From CAIWHR01 sp963779805 (GTDB taxonomy: Bacteria; Pseudomonadota; Gammaproteobacteria; Burkholderiales; Casimicrobiaceae), in the NCBI GenBank assembly GCA_963779805.1, contig CAVZZN010000006.1:124001-188000 (forward strand): a DNA stretch of 64,000 nucleotides. The letters run 5' to 3'. The first letter of the stretch is position 1, and each line of letters opens with the position of its first letter. The notes under the pieces were generated by a model. That model saw only the letters and a list, made by a program, of their open reading frames with translations. It was not told the DNA's origin and did not search any database. Of the stretch, positions 10,618 to 20,496 are shown piece by piece. A program made the translations under genes and the position numbers.

Positions 10618-10940
10618 TCCCGCAGCTCTCCGCCGCCGAGCTTGCGCGCTGGCGCGCCGATGCGACGCGCCCGCAGCCCGTGCTGCTCGACGTGCGCGAG
10701 CCCTGGGAGCTTGCGATCTGCCGCATCGAGGGCTCGACGGACGTGCCGCTGCGCGAGCTCGCCGCCCGCGCGGGCGGGCTGCCGGCGGATCGGCCCATCG
10801 TCTGCGTGTGTCACCACGGCGGCCGCAGCCAGCATGCCGCCATGATGCTGCGCAGCGCCGGCTTCGGCGATGTCTACAACCTGCGTGGCGGGGTCGCCGC
10901 GTGGGCCGCCGAAGTCGATCCCGGGATGCCACGGTACTGA
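10614..10940 (+). CDS. Rhodanese-like single-domain protein
   Basis: A 108-residue sulfurtransferase-type domain. PVLLDVREPWELAICRIEGS is the family's first conserved block, and CHHGGRSQHAAMML supplies the active-site Cys loop. The C-terminus FGDVYNLRGGVAAWAAEVDP is typical. The start is a TTG at 10614 overlapping the methyltransferase TGA, so translation is probably coupled. The sulfur acceptor is unknown. Confidence 0.87.
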   Translation: MIPQLSAAELARWRADATRPQPVLLDVREPWELAICRIEGSTDVPLRELAARAGGLPADRPIVCVCHHGGRSQHAAMMLRSAGFGDVYNLRGGVAAWAAEVDPGMPRY

Positions 10941-10987
10941 CCGCCCGCGCCGGCTGCGGGCACGCACATGACGACTGGATGAGCGAG

Positions 10988-12334
10988 ATGAAAGCAACAC
11001 GACTCGCGATCGCCCTGGCGCTCGCGCTCGGATCGGCGGTCGCGCTTCCCGCATCTGCAGAGGATCTCCTGCAGGTCTATCGCGAAGCGCAGCAGAGCGA
11101 CCCCACGCTGGGGAGCGCACGGGCGTCGTGGATGGCCACGCAGGAGCAGGTGCCTCAGGCGCGCGCGGGCCTGCTCCCCAACGTCGCGGCCGTGGCGAGC
11201 GCGAACGTCAACAACGGCCGGAACTTCGTCGGCTCGACCGACGCCACCCCGGACCTCGTCGCCCAGCGCACGTACGGCAGCGGCGCCTTCACGATCTCCG
11301 CCGCCCAGCCGCTGTACCGGGCGCAGAACGTGGTCGCGCTCGGACAGGCGCGCGAGCAGGTCACGCAGTCGGATTACGTGCTCGGGGCGGCGCAGCAGGA
11401 CCTCATCGTGCGCGTCGCCCAGGCGTACTTCGACGTGCTGCTCGCCCAGTTCAACGTGGAGCTCAACGACGCGCAGAAAACCGCGGTGGCCGAGCAGCTC
11501 GCGCAGGCCAAGCGCAACTTCGAGGTGGGCGTCTCGACGATCACCGACACGAACGAGGCGCAGGCGCGCTACGACACGATCAACGCCCAGGGCATCGCGG
11601 CGGCGAACGATCTCGACAACAAGCGCACGGCACTGCGCGCGATCATCGGCCGCCAGCCCGGCGACCTGAAGCGCCTGGGCGGGGGCTTCGAGCCGGCGCT
11701 GCCCGAACCGAACGATCTCGACTACTGGGTGAAGCGCGCGCTGAACGAGAACCTGTCGGTCCGGATCGCTCGCGCCAACTACGACATCGCGACGCTCGAA
11801 GTCGAGCGGCAGCGCGCGGCGAACTATCCGACGGTGGATCTCGTGGGCGCGTTCACCCAGAGCGTGGGGACCGGCACGGTGTCCACCGCCGCCGACACCC
11901 GCGCCTACAATGCGCTGCTCGGTCTGCAGCTCGCGGTTCCGATCTACCAGGGCGGCATCGTCCAGTCGCGCGTGCGGCAGGCGCTGGCCAACCAGGACCG
12001 CTCGCGTCAGGACCTCGAGACGAACCGCCGCAATGCCCTGTTCCTCGCGCAGACCGGATTCACCGGCGTGACCAGCGCGGTCGCCTCGATCAAGGCCATC
12101 GAGCAGGCGCTCGTATCGGCGCAGAGCGCCTACGAGTCGAACAAGCTCGGGCTCGAAGTCGGCGTACGGACGACGCTCGACGTGCTGACGGTGCAGCAGA
12201 CCGTGTTCCAGACCCGGCGGGACCTCGCGCAGGCGTACTTCAACTACCTGATGAGCACGCTGCGCCTCAAGGCCGCCGCAGGCGTCCTGACCGAAACCGA
12301 TCTGGAGGCCCTCAACCGCCGCCTCGCGGGTTGA
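10988..12334 (+). CDS. tolC: TolC-family outer-membrane channel
   Basis: An outer-membrane/periplasmic efflux duct of about 448 residues. A signal peptide ending LPASAEDLLQVYREAQQSDP leads into two repeated halves of helices and strands (FDVLLAQFNVELNDAQKTAV and later LGLEVGVRTTLDVLTVQQTV), which is the TolC/type I secretion channel pattern. An in-frame ATG at 10979 is an alternative start. It is convergent with waaA. It could serve the RND pump encoded at 5.4-9.8 kb, although two other genes intervene. Confidence 0.88.
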   Translation: MKATRLAIALALALGSAVALPASAEDLLQVYREAQQSDPTLGSARASWMATQEQVPQARAGLLPNVAAVASANVNNGRNFVGSTDATPDLVAQRTYGSGAFTISAAQPLYRAQNVVALGQAREQVTQSDYVLGAAQQDLIVRVAQAYFDVLLAQFNVELNDAQKTAVAEQLAQAKRNFEVGVSTITDTNEAQARYDTINAQGIAAANDLDNKRTALRAIIGRQPGDLKRLGGGFEPALPEPNDLDYWVKRALNENLSVRIARANYDIATLEVERQRAANYPTVDLVGAFTQSVGTGTVSTAADTRAYNALLGLQLAVPIYQGGIVQSRVRQALANQDRSRQDLETNRRNALFLAQTGFTGVTSAVASIKAIEQALVSAQSAYESNKLGLEVGVRTTLDVLTVQQTVFQTRRDLAQAYFNYLMSTLRLKAAAGVLTETDLEALNRRLAG

Positions 12335-12389
12335 CGGCCGGGCGTACCGGCGATGCCTGACGCGCCCGCGGCCCCGGCGGTACCGCGGC

Positions 12390-13697
12390 TCACGTGTCGG
12401 ATACCGCCGCCGCCGGCAGCTGCCGGTTCGCGAGCGCGGCGGCGATGCGCGGCGCCAGCCATCGCCACAGCCGATCCTCGGCACCGCGATGCGCTGCATG
12501 GAACGCGAGCGCCGCGGCGCTCATGCGTTGCCTTCGATCGTTGTCCGCGAGCAGCGCTCCGGCGGTGCCCAGCGCCTGCGCCGCATCGCTCACCTGCAGC
12601 GCGGCACCGGCCGCCACAGCCCCTGCCGTCGCTTCGGCAAAGTTGAACATGTGAGCGCCCACTATCGTTGGCTTGCCCAGTGACAGCGGCTCGATGAGGT
12701 TCTGCCCCCCGAGGGGCAGCAGGCTCCCGCCCATCAGCACGACATCCGCCGCTGCGCAGTAGGCGGCCATCTCTCCCATCGAATCGCCGAGGAACACCAG
12801 CGCGTCCGGGCCGACCGGGACGTCGGCGCTGCGCCGTACGCACGGCACGCCCCGGTCGGCGAGGAGCTTCGCCACCGCATCGAAGCGCTGCGGGTGCCGC
12901 GGCACGATGACGAGCAGCGTGCGCTCGGGCAAGGGGGCGCCGGCGAGTGCGTCGAGCAGCAGCGCCTCCTCGCCCTCGCGCGTCGAAGCTGCGAGCACGA
13001 CCGGCCGCCCGCGCCCGAGCCGTGCGCGCAGCGCCACGCCCGCCGACTCCACATCGGCCGGGATGCGCACGTCGAACTTGAGGCTCCCGGTGACCGCGGG
13101 CTCGGGCGCACCGAGCGCGGCGAGGCGCGCCGCATCGGCCGCGGTCTGGGCCGCGACGCCAGCAAGCGCCTGCAGCACTTCGCGCGTCACGCGCGGCACG
13201 CGCCGGTAGCGTGCGGCGGAGCGCTCGGACAGTCGCGCATTGACGAGGAACATCGGGATGCCGCGACGCGCTGCGTGCGTGACGAGATTGGGCCAGAGCT
13301 CGGTCTCGAGCAGGATCCCTGCCGCCGGACGGAAGTGATCGAGGAACGCATCGACTGCCCACGGCAGGTCGTAGGGCAGCCACGACTGCAGCACCCGCGG
13401 GCCGGCGAGCTTCGCTCCGGCCGCCCGACCCGTGGCTGTCATGTGCGTGAGCAGGAGCGTCGCCTGCGGGTGTGCGGCAAGCAGGCGCTCGATCAACGGG
13501 CGGGCAGCGTTGGTCTCGCCGAGCGACACCGCGTGCACCCATAGCACGGGCCCCTGGACGCCGGTCGCGTAGCGGCCGAAGCGCTCGCCCACGCGGACGC
13601 GATAGCCGGGCTCCTTGCGCCCGCGCCACCACAATCGCAGCGGCAGCCACGGCAGGACCGCGTGCCACAGCAGGTCGTAGACCGGATGCATGCGCAT
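12390..13697 (-). CDS. waaA: 3-deoxy-D-manno-octulosonic acid (Kdo) transferase
   Basis: Adds Kdo to lipid A precursor on the cytoplasmic face of the inner membrane, starting the LPS core. It is 435 residues and intact. Diagnostic stretches are VLWVHAVSLGETNAARPLIE, WLPYDLPWAVDAFLDHFRP, ILLETELWPNLV and the C-terminal GGSLLPLGGQNLIEPLSLGK. Its ATG directly follows the waaC stop codon, so the two minus-strand core genes form an operon. Confidence 0.95.
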   Translation of the reverse strand: MRMHPVYDLLWHAVLPWLPLRLWWRGRKEPGYRVRVGERFGRYATGVQGPVLWVHAVSLGETNAARPLIERLLAAHPQATLLLTHMTATGRAAGAKLAGPRVLQSWLPYDLPWAVDAFLDHFRPAAGILLETELWPNLVTHAARRGIPMFLVNARLSERSAARYRRVPRVTREVLQALAGVAAQTAADAARLAALGAPEPAVTGSLKFDVRIPADVESAGVALRARLGRGRPVVLAASTREGEEALLLDALAGAPLPERTLLVIVPRHPQRFDAVAKLLADRGVPCVRRSADVPVGPDALVFLGDSMGEMAAYCAAADVVLMGGSLLPLGGQNLIEPLSLGKPTIVGAHMFNFAEATAGAVAAGAALQVSDAAQALGTAGALLADNDRRQRMSAAALAFHAAHRGAEDRLWRWLAPRIAAALANRQLPAAAVSDT

Positions 13698-14673
13698 CTA
13701 GCAGCGCGGCGCGCGGCGCATCAGCGCAGCCACGCTCGCGAGCACGGCGTCGGACGTCGGCACGGCGCCGCGACCCCCGAGGTCGAGCGCGTGCGCACCG
13801 GCGATGGCGACGCCCGCGAGCGCGGGATCGGTCACCGTGAACAGGGCGATGGTGGGGCTGCCCAGTGCGGCGGCGAGATGCACGAGCCCGGTATCGACGC
13901 CGATGACGATCTCGGCGCTGCGCAGGAACGCCGCCATGAGCGGCAGCGGCTGGCGATCGGGAACGACCGCACGCGGGTGAGGCCCCGCGAGGCGATCGCT
14001 GCGCGCGCGCTCCTCGGGCGAGCCCCACGGCAGCACGGCCGTGAGCCCGGCCATGCCGAGCGCGGCGAGCAGCGCGTGCCACTGCGTCTCCGGCCAGAGC
14101 TTGTCGTCGCGGCTGGTCGCGTGCACGCACACGGCGTAGCGCGAGGCGGGCAGCAGTCCTGCCGGCGCGAGCGGCGGCACGAGTCCGTAGCGCGCGGGCT
14201 CCGCTCGCCTCGTAGCCGAGCGCCTTCGCGGCGAGCGTGCGGCAGCGATCCTGGAAGTGCATGTCGCGCGCGACGGCGTGATGCACGTCGTGCAGGAACG
14301 TGGACGCGGGCTCGCGCACGCTGGCCCGATCGAACCCGTGGCGCACGCCGTGCGCGAGGCGCGCCATCATCGCGCCTTTCAGCTGCTCCTGCAGATCCAG
14401 CACGGCGTCGTAGCGATGCTCGCGCACCTCGCTGCGGAACTGCGCGAACTCCGTCCACGCCTTGCGCTCGAGCAGATGCCTGCGCCAGCGCCGCAGGCTC
14501 ACCTGCACCACGCGGCGGATGCCGGGATGCAGGCGCACGAGCGGCGCGAACGCCTCCTCCGCGACCCAGTCGATCGCGCCGCCGGGCGCGTGCCGCGCGA
14601 TGTCCGCGACGACCGGCAGCGCGTGCACGACATCGCCGAGCGACGACGGCCGGATCACGAGCACGTCGGTCAT
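13698..14673 (-). CDS. waaC: Lipopolysaccharide heptosyltransferase I (frameshifted)
   Basis: A GT9 family enzyme adding the first heptose to Kdo in the LPS core. The N-terminus DVLVIRPSSLGDVVHALPVV and IDWVAEEAFAPLVRLHPGIR are WaaC-type. The C-terminal half contains AVCVHATSRDDKLWPETQWH and the donor-site sequence IGVDTGLVHLAAALGSPTIA. One extra base near 14200 (between YEASG and PARYGLVPPLAPAG) separates the halves. The ATG is at 14673, and waaA follows without a gap. Confidence 0.9.
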
Positions 14674-14700
14674 CGGGGACGGTCCGCAGGGGAAACCACG

Positions 14701-14706
14701 TAGAAT
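14701..14706 (+). promoter_or_regulatory. -10 box candidate in the waaC/glycosyltransferase divergent region
   Basis: TAGAAT followed by GCGG lies 127 bases before the glycosyltransferase ATG. The same pattern, an A/T-rich hexamer followed by a CCGC- or GCGG-like triplet, recurs upstream of rfbB and argS. No convincing -35 box accompanies it, so this is a weak call. Confidence 0.35.
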
Positions 14707-14832
14707 GCGGGCCAGCGCGCGAGCGCCCGGCCTGCGTGCGCGCGCTGCGGGCGCGAGGTCGCGGCGCCGGCCTGCACGCGCCGACGCGTGCAATGACGTG
14801 CGCGTGTCGCGCGCGGTCGCGAATGCTCCGAC

Positions 14833-15616
14833 ATGACGACACCCCTCAGCCTTTGCGTGATCACCCGGGATGCGGGGAAGAGCCTCGAGGCGTGTCTTGC
14901 GTCCGTGCCTTTTGCGGCAGAGTGCATCGTCGTCGATTCGGGCAGCGCGGATGATACCGTGGAAATCGCGCGCCGGCGGGGAGCGCGCGTGATCGAGCAC
15001 GAGTGGCTCGGGTTCGGCGCGCAGAAGAACTTCGCCGTCGGCAGCAGGCGCGTCACGACTGGGTGCTCTGTCTCGACGCGGACGAGCGCCTTTCGCCGGA
15101 GCTCGCCGGGGAGATCGAGGCCGCGCTGAGCGCAGCCGCGCCCGCCGTCGCGGCATTCGCGATGCCGCGCTGCAATCGCTTCCTCGGCCGCTGGCTGCGG
15201 CACGGCGAAGGCTATCCCGACTGGAACACGCGCCTGTTCGATCGCAGGCGCGCGCGGTGGAGCGAGGACCCGGTGCACGAGCACGTGCTTGCCGACGGCG
15301 CGGTCGGACGCCTGCGCGGCGACCTGATGCACGCGTCCGCCGAGTCGCTCGAGCGCTACCTCGACAAGCAGAACCGCTACACCAGCCTGCAGGCGGCGGC
15401 GATGCACGCCCGCGGGCGAGCGGGCGGGCGTCGCGCGCATGCTGCTCTCGCCGGTGGTGCGCTTCCTGCGCTTCTACCTGCTCAGGCTCGGCGTGCTCGA
15501 CGGCGTGCCGGGACTCGTGCACATCGCCATCGGCTGCGGCAACAGTTTCATGAAGTACGCCAAGCTGCGCGAGCTCGCGCCGCGCGCGGCCCGTCACGCG
15601 AGGATTGACCGAATGA
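14833..15616 (+). CDS. WaaE-like family 2 glycosyltransferase for LPS core (several frameshifts)
   Basis: A GT2 enzyme. LSLCVITRDAGKSLEACLAS, then IVVDSGSADDTVEIA and EWLGFGAQKNFAV, then the metal-binding DADERLSPEL and the acceptor block WNTRLFDRRRARWSEDPVHE are the WaaE/KdtX pattern. The C-terminal helix is RMLLSPVVRFLRFYLLRLGV. Two extra bases near 15047 (restored AVEQARHDWVLCLDADE), one near 15412 and one near 15585 must be removed. The last puts the stop at 15614-15616, overlapping the next ATG as ATGA, which supports the repair. Confidence 0.8.
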
Positions 15617-16641
15617 AAGTGCTCGTCACCGGCTGCGCCGGCTTCATCGGAATGCACGTCGCGCGTCGCCTGCTCGCGCGCGGCCGTAGCGTCGTCGGCG
15701 TCGACTGCATGGATCCGTACTACGACGTCGCGCTCAAGGAGGCGCGCGTCGCGCAGCTCGCGCGGCATGCCCGGGTTCGAGTTCGTGCGCATGGATCTCG
15801 CCGACGGCGACGCGGTCGCGGCGCTGTTGCGCGAGCATGCTTTCGCGGGCGTGGTGCATCTCGCCGCGCAGCCGGGCGTGCGCTATTCGCTCGATCAATC
15901 CCGGCGCGTACGTGCGCAACAACCTGGTCGCCTTCGGGCACGTGCTGGAGGGTTGCCGGCATGCCGCCGTGCCGCATCTCGTGTACGCGTCGAGCTCGAG
16001 CGTGTACGGCGCGAACCACACGCTGCCGTTCAGCGAGGACCAGCCGGTCGATCATCCGGTCAGCTTCTACGCGGCGACCAAGAAGGCGAACGAGCTGATG
16101 GCGCACAGCTACAGCCACCTGTACCGGCTGCCGACGACGGGCCTGCGCTTCTTCACCGTCTACGGCCCGTGGGGCAGGCCCGACATGTCGCCGATGATCT
16201 TCACGCGCGCCATCCTCGCCGGGCGAGCCCATCGACGTGTTCAATCACGGGCGCATGCGCCGCGACTTCACCTACGTCGACGACATCGTGGAGGGCGTGG
16301 TGCGCGTGCTCGACCTCCCGCCCGCAGCGCAAGCCGGCGCGCCGTATGCCGTGTACAACATCGGCAACCACGAGGCGGTGGAGCTCGAGACGTTCATCGC
16401 GACGCTGGAGAAGCTCCTCGGCAAGGCGGCGGTCAAGCGCTACCTGCCCATGCAGCCGGGCGACGTGCCCGCCACCTACGCGTCCATCGACCGCCTGCGC
16501 GCACGCACCGGCTTTGCGCCGAGCACCCCGCTCGCGACCGGGCTCGAGCGCTTCGTCGAGTGGTACCTGGGGTACTACGGAAGGCAGGCTGGCGGGATGA
16601 GCGCCGCCGAGCCGTCCCGACGCGCTCGCCCTCTCCCGTGA
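15613..16641 (+). CDS. NAD-dependent nucleotide-sugar epimerase, UDP-glucuronate 4-epimerase type (three frameshifts)
   Basis: An extended short-chain dehydrogenase fold. It has the NAD motif VLVTGCAGFIGMHVARRLLA, the segment DCMDPYYDVALKEAR typical of GalE/GlcA 4-epimerases, the catalytic YAATKK, and the C-terminal MRRDFTYVDDIVEGVVRVLD. Extra bases near 15775 (RHPGFEFVRMDLADG restored), 15895 (NPGAYVRNNLVAF) and 16216 (AGEPIDVFNHG) break it. It probably makes UDP-galacturonate for the LPS core or O-chain, given waaA/waaC upstream and rfbBACD downstream, but the precise sugar is an inference. Confidence 0.85.
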
Positions 16642-16700
16642 GTCGGAAGGCCCGCCCTCGCAGCGGGCAGACCTCGGCGGGAGGTCATCGCCGGCGATGC

Positions 16701-16706
16701 TAGAAT
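16701..16706 (+). promoter_or_regulatory. -10 box candidate before rfbB
   Basis: TAGAAT followed by CCGG is found 114 bases upstream of the rfbB ATG, in the 178-base gap after the epimerase gene. A -35 box is not obvious. It would allow rhamnose synthesis genes to be transcribed separately from the core genes. Confidence 0.35.
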
Positions 16707-16819
16707 CCGGGCTGCTCCGGACCTCGTCGGCCCCGTCCGCCATCGCGCGCGATCGATTCCAGCAGCGCCGATGTGCCCGGATGCGGGATCTCCCCGCCTC
16801 CCGATTCCAAGAGAAACGC

Positions 16820-17873
16820 ATGATCCTCGTCACCGGCGGCGCCGGCTTCATCGGCGCCAATTTCGTGCTCGACTGGCTCGCAGCGTCGGGCGAGCCGGTC
16901 GTCAATCTCGACAAGCTCACCTACGCCGGCAATCTCGGCAACCTCGCTGCGTTGCGCGGCGACGACCGGCACGTGTTCGTGCGCGGCGACATCGGCGACG
17001 CCGGGCTCGTCGGCTCGCTGCTCGTCACGCACAAGCCGCGGGCGATCGTGAATTTCGCGGCCGAGAGCCACGTCGACCGCTCGATCCACGGGCCGGCCGA
17101 ATTCATCCAGACCAACGTCGTCGGCACGTTCACGCTGCTCGACACGGTGCGCGCATGGTGGGCGGCGCTGCCGCCGTCCGAGCGCGAGGCGCTTCCGCTT
17201 CCTGCACGTGTCGACCGACGAGGTGTACGGCTCGCTCGGCGGCGGATCCGGCCTTCACCGAGGCGACGCCCTACGCGCCGAACAGCCCGTATTCGGCGTC
17301 GAAGGCCGCCTCCGATCACCTGGTGCGGGCGTACCACCACACGTACGGCCTGCCGACGCTCACCACCAACTGCTCCAACAACTACGGTCCGTTGCAGTTC
17401 CCGGAGAAGCTCATTCCGCTGATGATCGTGAATGCGCTCGCCGGGAAGCCGCTGCCCGTCTACGGCGACGGCCGCAACGTGCGCGACTGGCTGTACGTCG
17501 GCGACCATTGCGCCGCGATCCGCGTCGTGCTCGGGCGCGGGCCGCGTGGGCGAGACGTACAACATCGGCGGCAATGCGGAGCGCGCCAACATCGACGTCG
17601 TGCGCACGATCTGCGCGCATCCTGGCCGAGCGTGCGCCCGGGCGCGACTACGCGTCGCTCGTCACCTTCGTGAAGGACCGGCCCGGCCACGATCGCCGCT
17701 ATGCGATCGATGCTCGCAAGATCCGGCGCGAGCTCGGCTGGTCGCCGTCCGAGACGTTCGAGAGCGGCATGGCGCGCACGGTGCAGTGGTATCTCGACCA
17801 CGCGGAGTGGCTGCGCGGCGTGACCACCAAGGAATACCAGAACTGGATCTCGCTCAACTATGCCGTCGCGTGA
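16820..17873 (+). CDS. rfbB: dTDP-glucose 4,6-dehydratase (four frameshifts)
   Basis: Second enzyme of dTDP-L-rhamnose synthesis, converting dTDP-glucose to the 4-keto-6-deoxy sugar. Visible features are MILVTGGAGFIGANFVLDWL, the ESHVDRSIHGPAEFIQTNVV block, FRFLHVSTDEVYGSLGG, the catalytic YSASKAASDHLVRAY, and NNYGPLQFPEKLIPLMI. Extra single bases near 17205, 17245, 17545 and 17618 scramble the frame four times; removing each one restores the family sequence. It is the first gene of rfbBACD. Confidence 0.9.
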
Positions 17874-17877
17874 ACAC

Positions 17878-18815
17878 ATGACGTCGCAACGCGCCCGTCA
17901 CGCCGCGTCCGAGAGTGCGGGAACGCAGGCCGTGCGCAAGGGCATCATCCTCGCCGGCGGGTCCGGCACGCGGCTGTATCCCGGTCACGCAGGTGATCTC
18001 GAAGCAGCTGCTGCCGGTGTACGACAAGCCGATGATCTACTACCCGCTGTCGACGCTCATGCTGGCGGGCATTCGCGACATCCTGCTCATCTCCACACCC
18101 GAGGACACGCCGCGCTTCACGCAGCTGCTCGGCGACGGCAGCCGGTGGGGCCTCAACATCACGTACGCGGTGCAGCCGAAGCCCGAGGGCCTCGCGCAGG
18201 CCTTCATCATCGGCCGGACTTTCGTCGGCGGCGCGCCTTCCGCGCTGGTGCTCGGCGACAACATCTTCTACGGGCACGACCTGCACGCGCTGCTCGCGCG
18301 CGCGAATGCGCGCGAGCGACGGCGCCACCGTGTTCGCCTACCCGGTCGCCGATCCCGAGCGCTACGGCGTGGCCGAGTTCGATGCGCAGGGACGCGTGCT
18401 GAGCCTCGAGGAAAAGCCGCGCCAGCCGCGCTCGCGCTATGCGGTGACCGGGCTGTATTTCTACGACGAGCGCGTGCTCGACGTCGCGCAGCATCTCAAG
18501 CCGTCGGCGCGCGGCGAGCTCGAGATCACGGACGTCAACAAGGCCTATCTCGAGTGGGGCGAGCTCGCGTGCGAGGTGATGGGCCGCGGCATGGCGTGGC
18601 TCGACACCGGCACGCACGAGTCGCTGCTCGAAGCCTCGCAGTACATCGAGACCATCGAGCGCCGGCAGGGGCTGAAGATCGCGTGTCCCGAGGAGATCGC
18701 CTACCGCATGGGCTACATCGACGCGCAGGACGTGGAGAAGCTCGGCCAGGCGATGGCCAAGAACCGTTACGGCCAGTATCTGCTCGCCTTGCTGCGCGAG
18801 CCCGCGGTCCGATGA
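17878..18815 (+). CDS. rfbA: Glucose-1-phosphate thymidylyltransferase (two frameshifts)
   Basis: First enzyme of the dTDP-rhamnose pathway, making dTDP-glucose. It has the nucleotide-binding GIILAGGSGTRLYP, then VTQVISKQLLPVYDKPMIYY, the ALVLGDNIFYG block and YAVTGLYFYDERVLD. Extra bases occur near 17985 and 18310. The ATG at 17878, five bases after rfbB, adds about 18 residues to the family N-terminus; a GTG at 17932 would start at RKGIILAGG and may be the true start. The stop overlaps the rfbC ATG as ATGA. Confidence 0.9.
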
Positions 18816-19355
18816 AGGTCACGCCCACCGGGCTGCCCGACGTGAAGCTCGTCGAGCCGCGCGTGTTCGGCGACGATCGCGGCTTCTTCTTCGAAAGCTG
18901 GAATGCGCGCGCGCTCGCGCAGGCCGGCATCGAGGCCACGTTCGTGCAGGACAACCATTCGCGCTCGCGGCGCGGCGTGCTGCGCGGGCTGCACTACCAG
19001 ATCGAGCATGCCGCAGGGCAAGCTCGTGCGCTGCGTGAACGGCGAGGTGTACGACGTCGCCGTCGACCTGCGCCGCTCGTCCCCGACGTTCGGACGCTAC
19101 GTCGCCGTGACGCTCTCGGCCGAGAACAAGCGCATGCTGTGGGTGCCGGCGGGCTTTGCGCACGGATTCCTGGTCGTGTCCGAGGTCGCCGACTTCCTCT
19201 ACAAGACCACCGACTACTGGTTCCCGCAGCACGAGCGCACGCTGCTGTGGAACGACGCGCAGCTCGCCATCCCCTGGCCCGTCGACGGCGCACCCACGCT
19301 CGCAGCGAAGGATGCCGTCGGCACGCCGCTCGCGCAGTGCGAAACCTACGCGTAG
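18812..19355 (+). CDS. rfbC: dTDP-4-dehydrorhamnose 3,5-epimerase (frameshifted)
   Basis: Third enzyme of dTDP-L-rhamnose synthesis, a small cupin-fold epimerase. Motifs are EPRVFGDDRGFFFESWN, FVQDNHSRSRRGVLRGLHYQ, the WVPAGFAHGFLVVSEVADFL block and YKTTDYW. A single extra base near 19015 (GCCGCAGGG for GCGCAGGG) separates HYQIEHA from QGKLVRCVNGEVYDVAVDLR. It is translationally coupled to rfbA. Confidence 0.9.
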
Positions 19356-19391
19356 GCGGCTCGACGCCGCGATGATCGAGCTGCTGCCGCG

Positions 19392-20261
19392 ATGACGCGC
19401 GCGATCCTGCTCACCGGTGCGGGCGGCCAGCTCGGACGCGAGCTCGCCGTGGCGCTCGCGCCGCACGGCACGGTGGTGGCGCGCACGCATGCCGAGCTCG
19501 ATCTCGCCGACGCCGATGCGCTCGCCGCCGCGGTTCGCGAAATCCGGCCGCGCGTGATCGTGAATGCGGCGGCGTACACCGCGGTGGACCGCGCCGAGGA
19601 GGAGCCGGACGCGGCGCACGCCATCAACGGCCGCGCGCCGGGCATCCTTGCGCAGGAGGCGGCACGCATCGGCGCGGTGCTCGTGCATTACTCGACGGAT
19701 TACGTGTTCGACGGCACGGCGCGCGTGCCGTATCGCGAGGCCGATCGCACGGCGCCGCTCAACGTGTACGGGGCGTCGAAGCTCGCGGGCGAGCAGGCGA
19801 TCGCGGCAACGGCGGCGCACGCGCTCGTGTTTCGCACGAGCTGGGTGTACGCGTCGCACGGCGCGAACTTCTTCCTGACCATCCGCAAGCTCGCGGCCGA
19901 GCGCGACGAGTTGCGCATCGTTGCGGACCAGATCGGCGTGCCGAACTGGGCTCGTGCGCTGGCGCAGGCCACTGCCCGGATCGTCGGCATGGGCGACGCC
20001 GCCATGGCGCAGCGATCGGGGCTGTACCACATGTCGTCCACAGGTGCGACGAGCTGGTACGAATTCGCGCGGGCGATCGTGGGCGACGTGGCGAGGCCGC
20101 GCGTCGTGCCGGTGACGACCGCGGAGTTCCCGCGCCCGGCGCGCCGTCCGGCGTACGGCGTGCTCGATGCGTCCCGGTTCGCGTCCGTGTTCGGGTTCGC
20201 GTTGCCGTCGTGGCGCGAAGACCTCGAGCGCTGCAAGGCGGCCATGGCGAGCGCGGGCTGA
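19392..20261 (+). CDS. rfbD: dTDP-4-dehydrorhamnose reductase
   Basis: Last enzyme of dTDP-L-rhamnose synthesis, 289 residues and intact. It has ILLTGAGGQLGRELAVALAP for NAD(P)H binding, VIVNAAAYTAVDRAEEEPDA, the YSTDYVFDGTARVPYRE motif and the catalytic YGASKLAGEQ. It closes the rfbBACD cassette, lying 36 bases after rfbC. The 235 bases after it hold no gene I can recognise. Confidence 0.95.
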   Translation: MTRAILLTGAGGQLGRELAVALAPHGTVVARTHAELDLADADALAAAVREIRPRVIVNAAAYTAVDRAEEEPDAAHAINGRAPGILAQEAARIGAVLVHYSTDYVFDGTARVPYREADRTAPLNVYGASKLAGEQAIAATAAHALVFRTSWVYASHGANFFLTIRKLAAERDELRIVADQIGVPNWARALAQATARIVGMGDAAMAQRSGLYHMSSTGATSWYEFARAIVGDVARPRVVPVTTAEFPRPARRPAYGVLDASRFASVFGFALPSWREDLERCKAAMASAG

Positions 20262-20496
20262 CGCCGGCGCGAGGGCGCGGCGCGCGTCCGTCCTCGACGT
20301 CGCAGCTGCCTGCGACACGGCGCGCAATTGTCGCCGGCGAGCGTCGCTCTTCTGTCGCCTGGCGGCGTCACCCTCCGCAAGCGTCGGGCGAAATCCGTAA
20401 TTGTTTGTAAATGTCGGCCGTGTCAGCCGAACCAAGGCGCATGGCGTTGATCGAAACTCGCGCGCCCACGAGAGGCGCCCCGCCCCGGAGAACTCG

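Noticed and set aside
12244..15792. A minus-strand open frame of 1182 codons through the LPS genes
   Set aside because: Only the part coinciding with waaC resembles protein; the rest is antisense or out-of-frame shadow.
19371..19394. Tiny open frame between rfbC and rfbD
   Set aside because: Only seven codons long and overlapping the rfbD start; most likely incidental.
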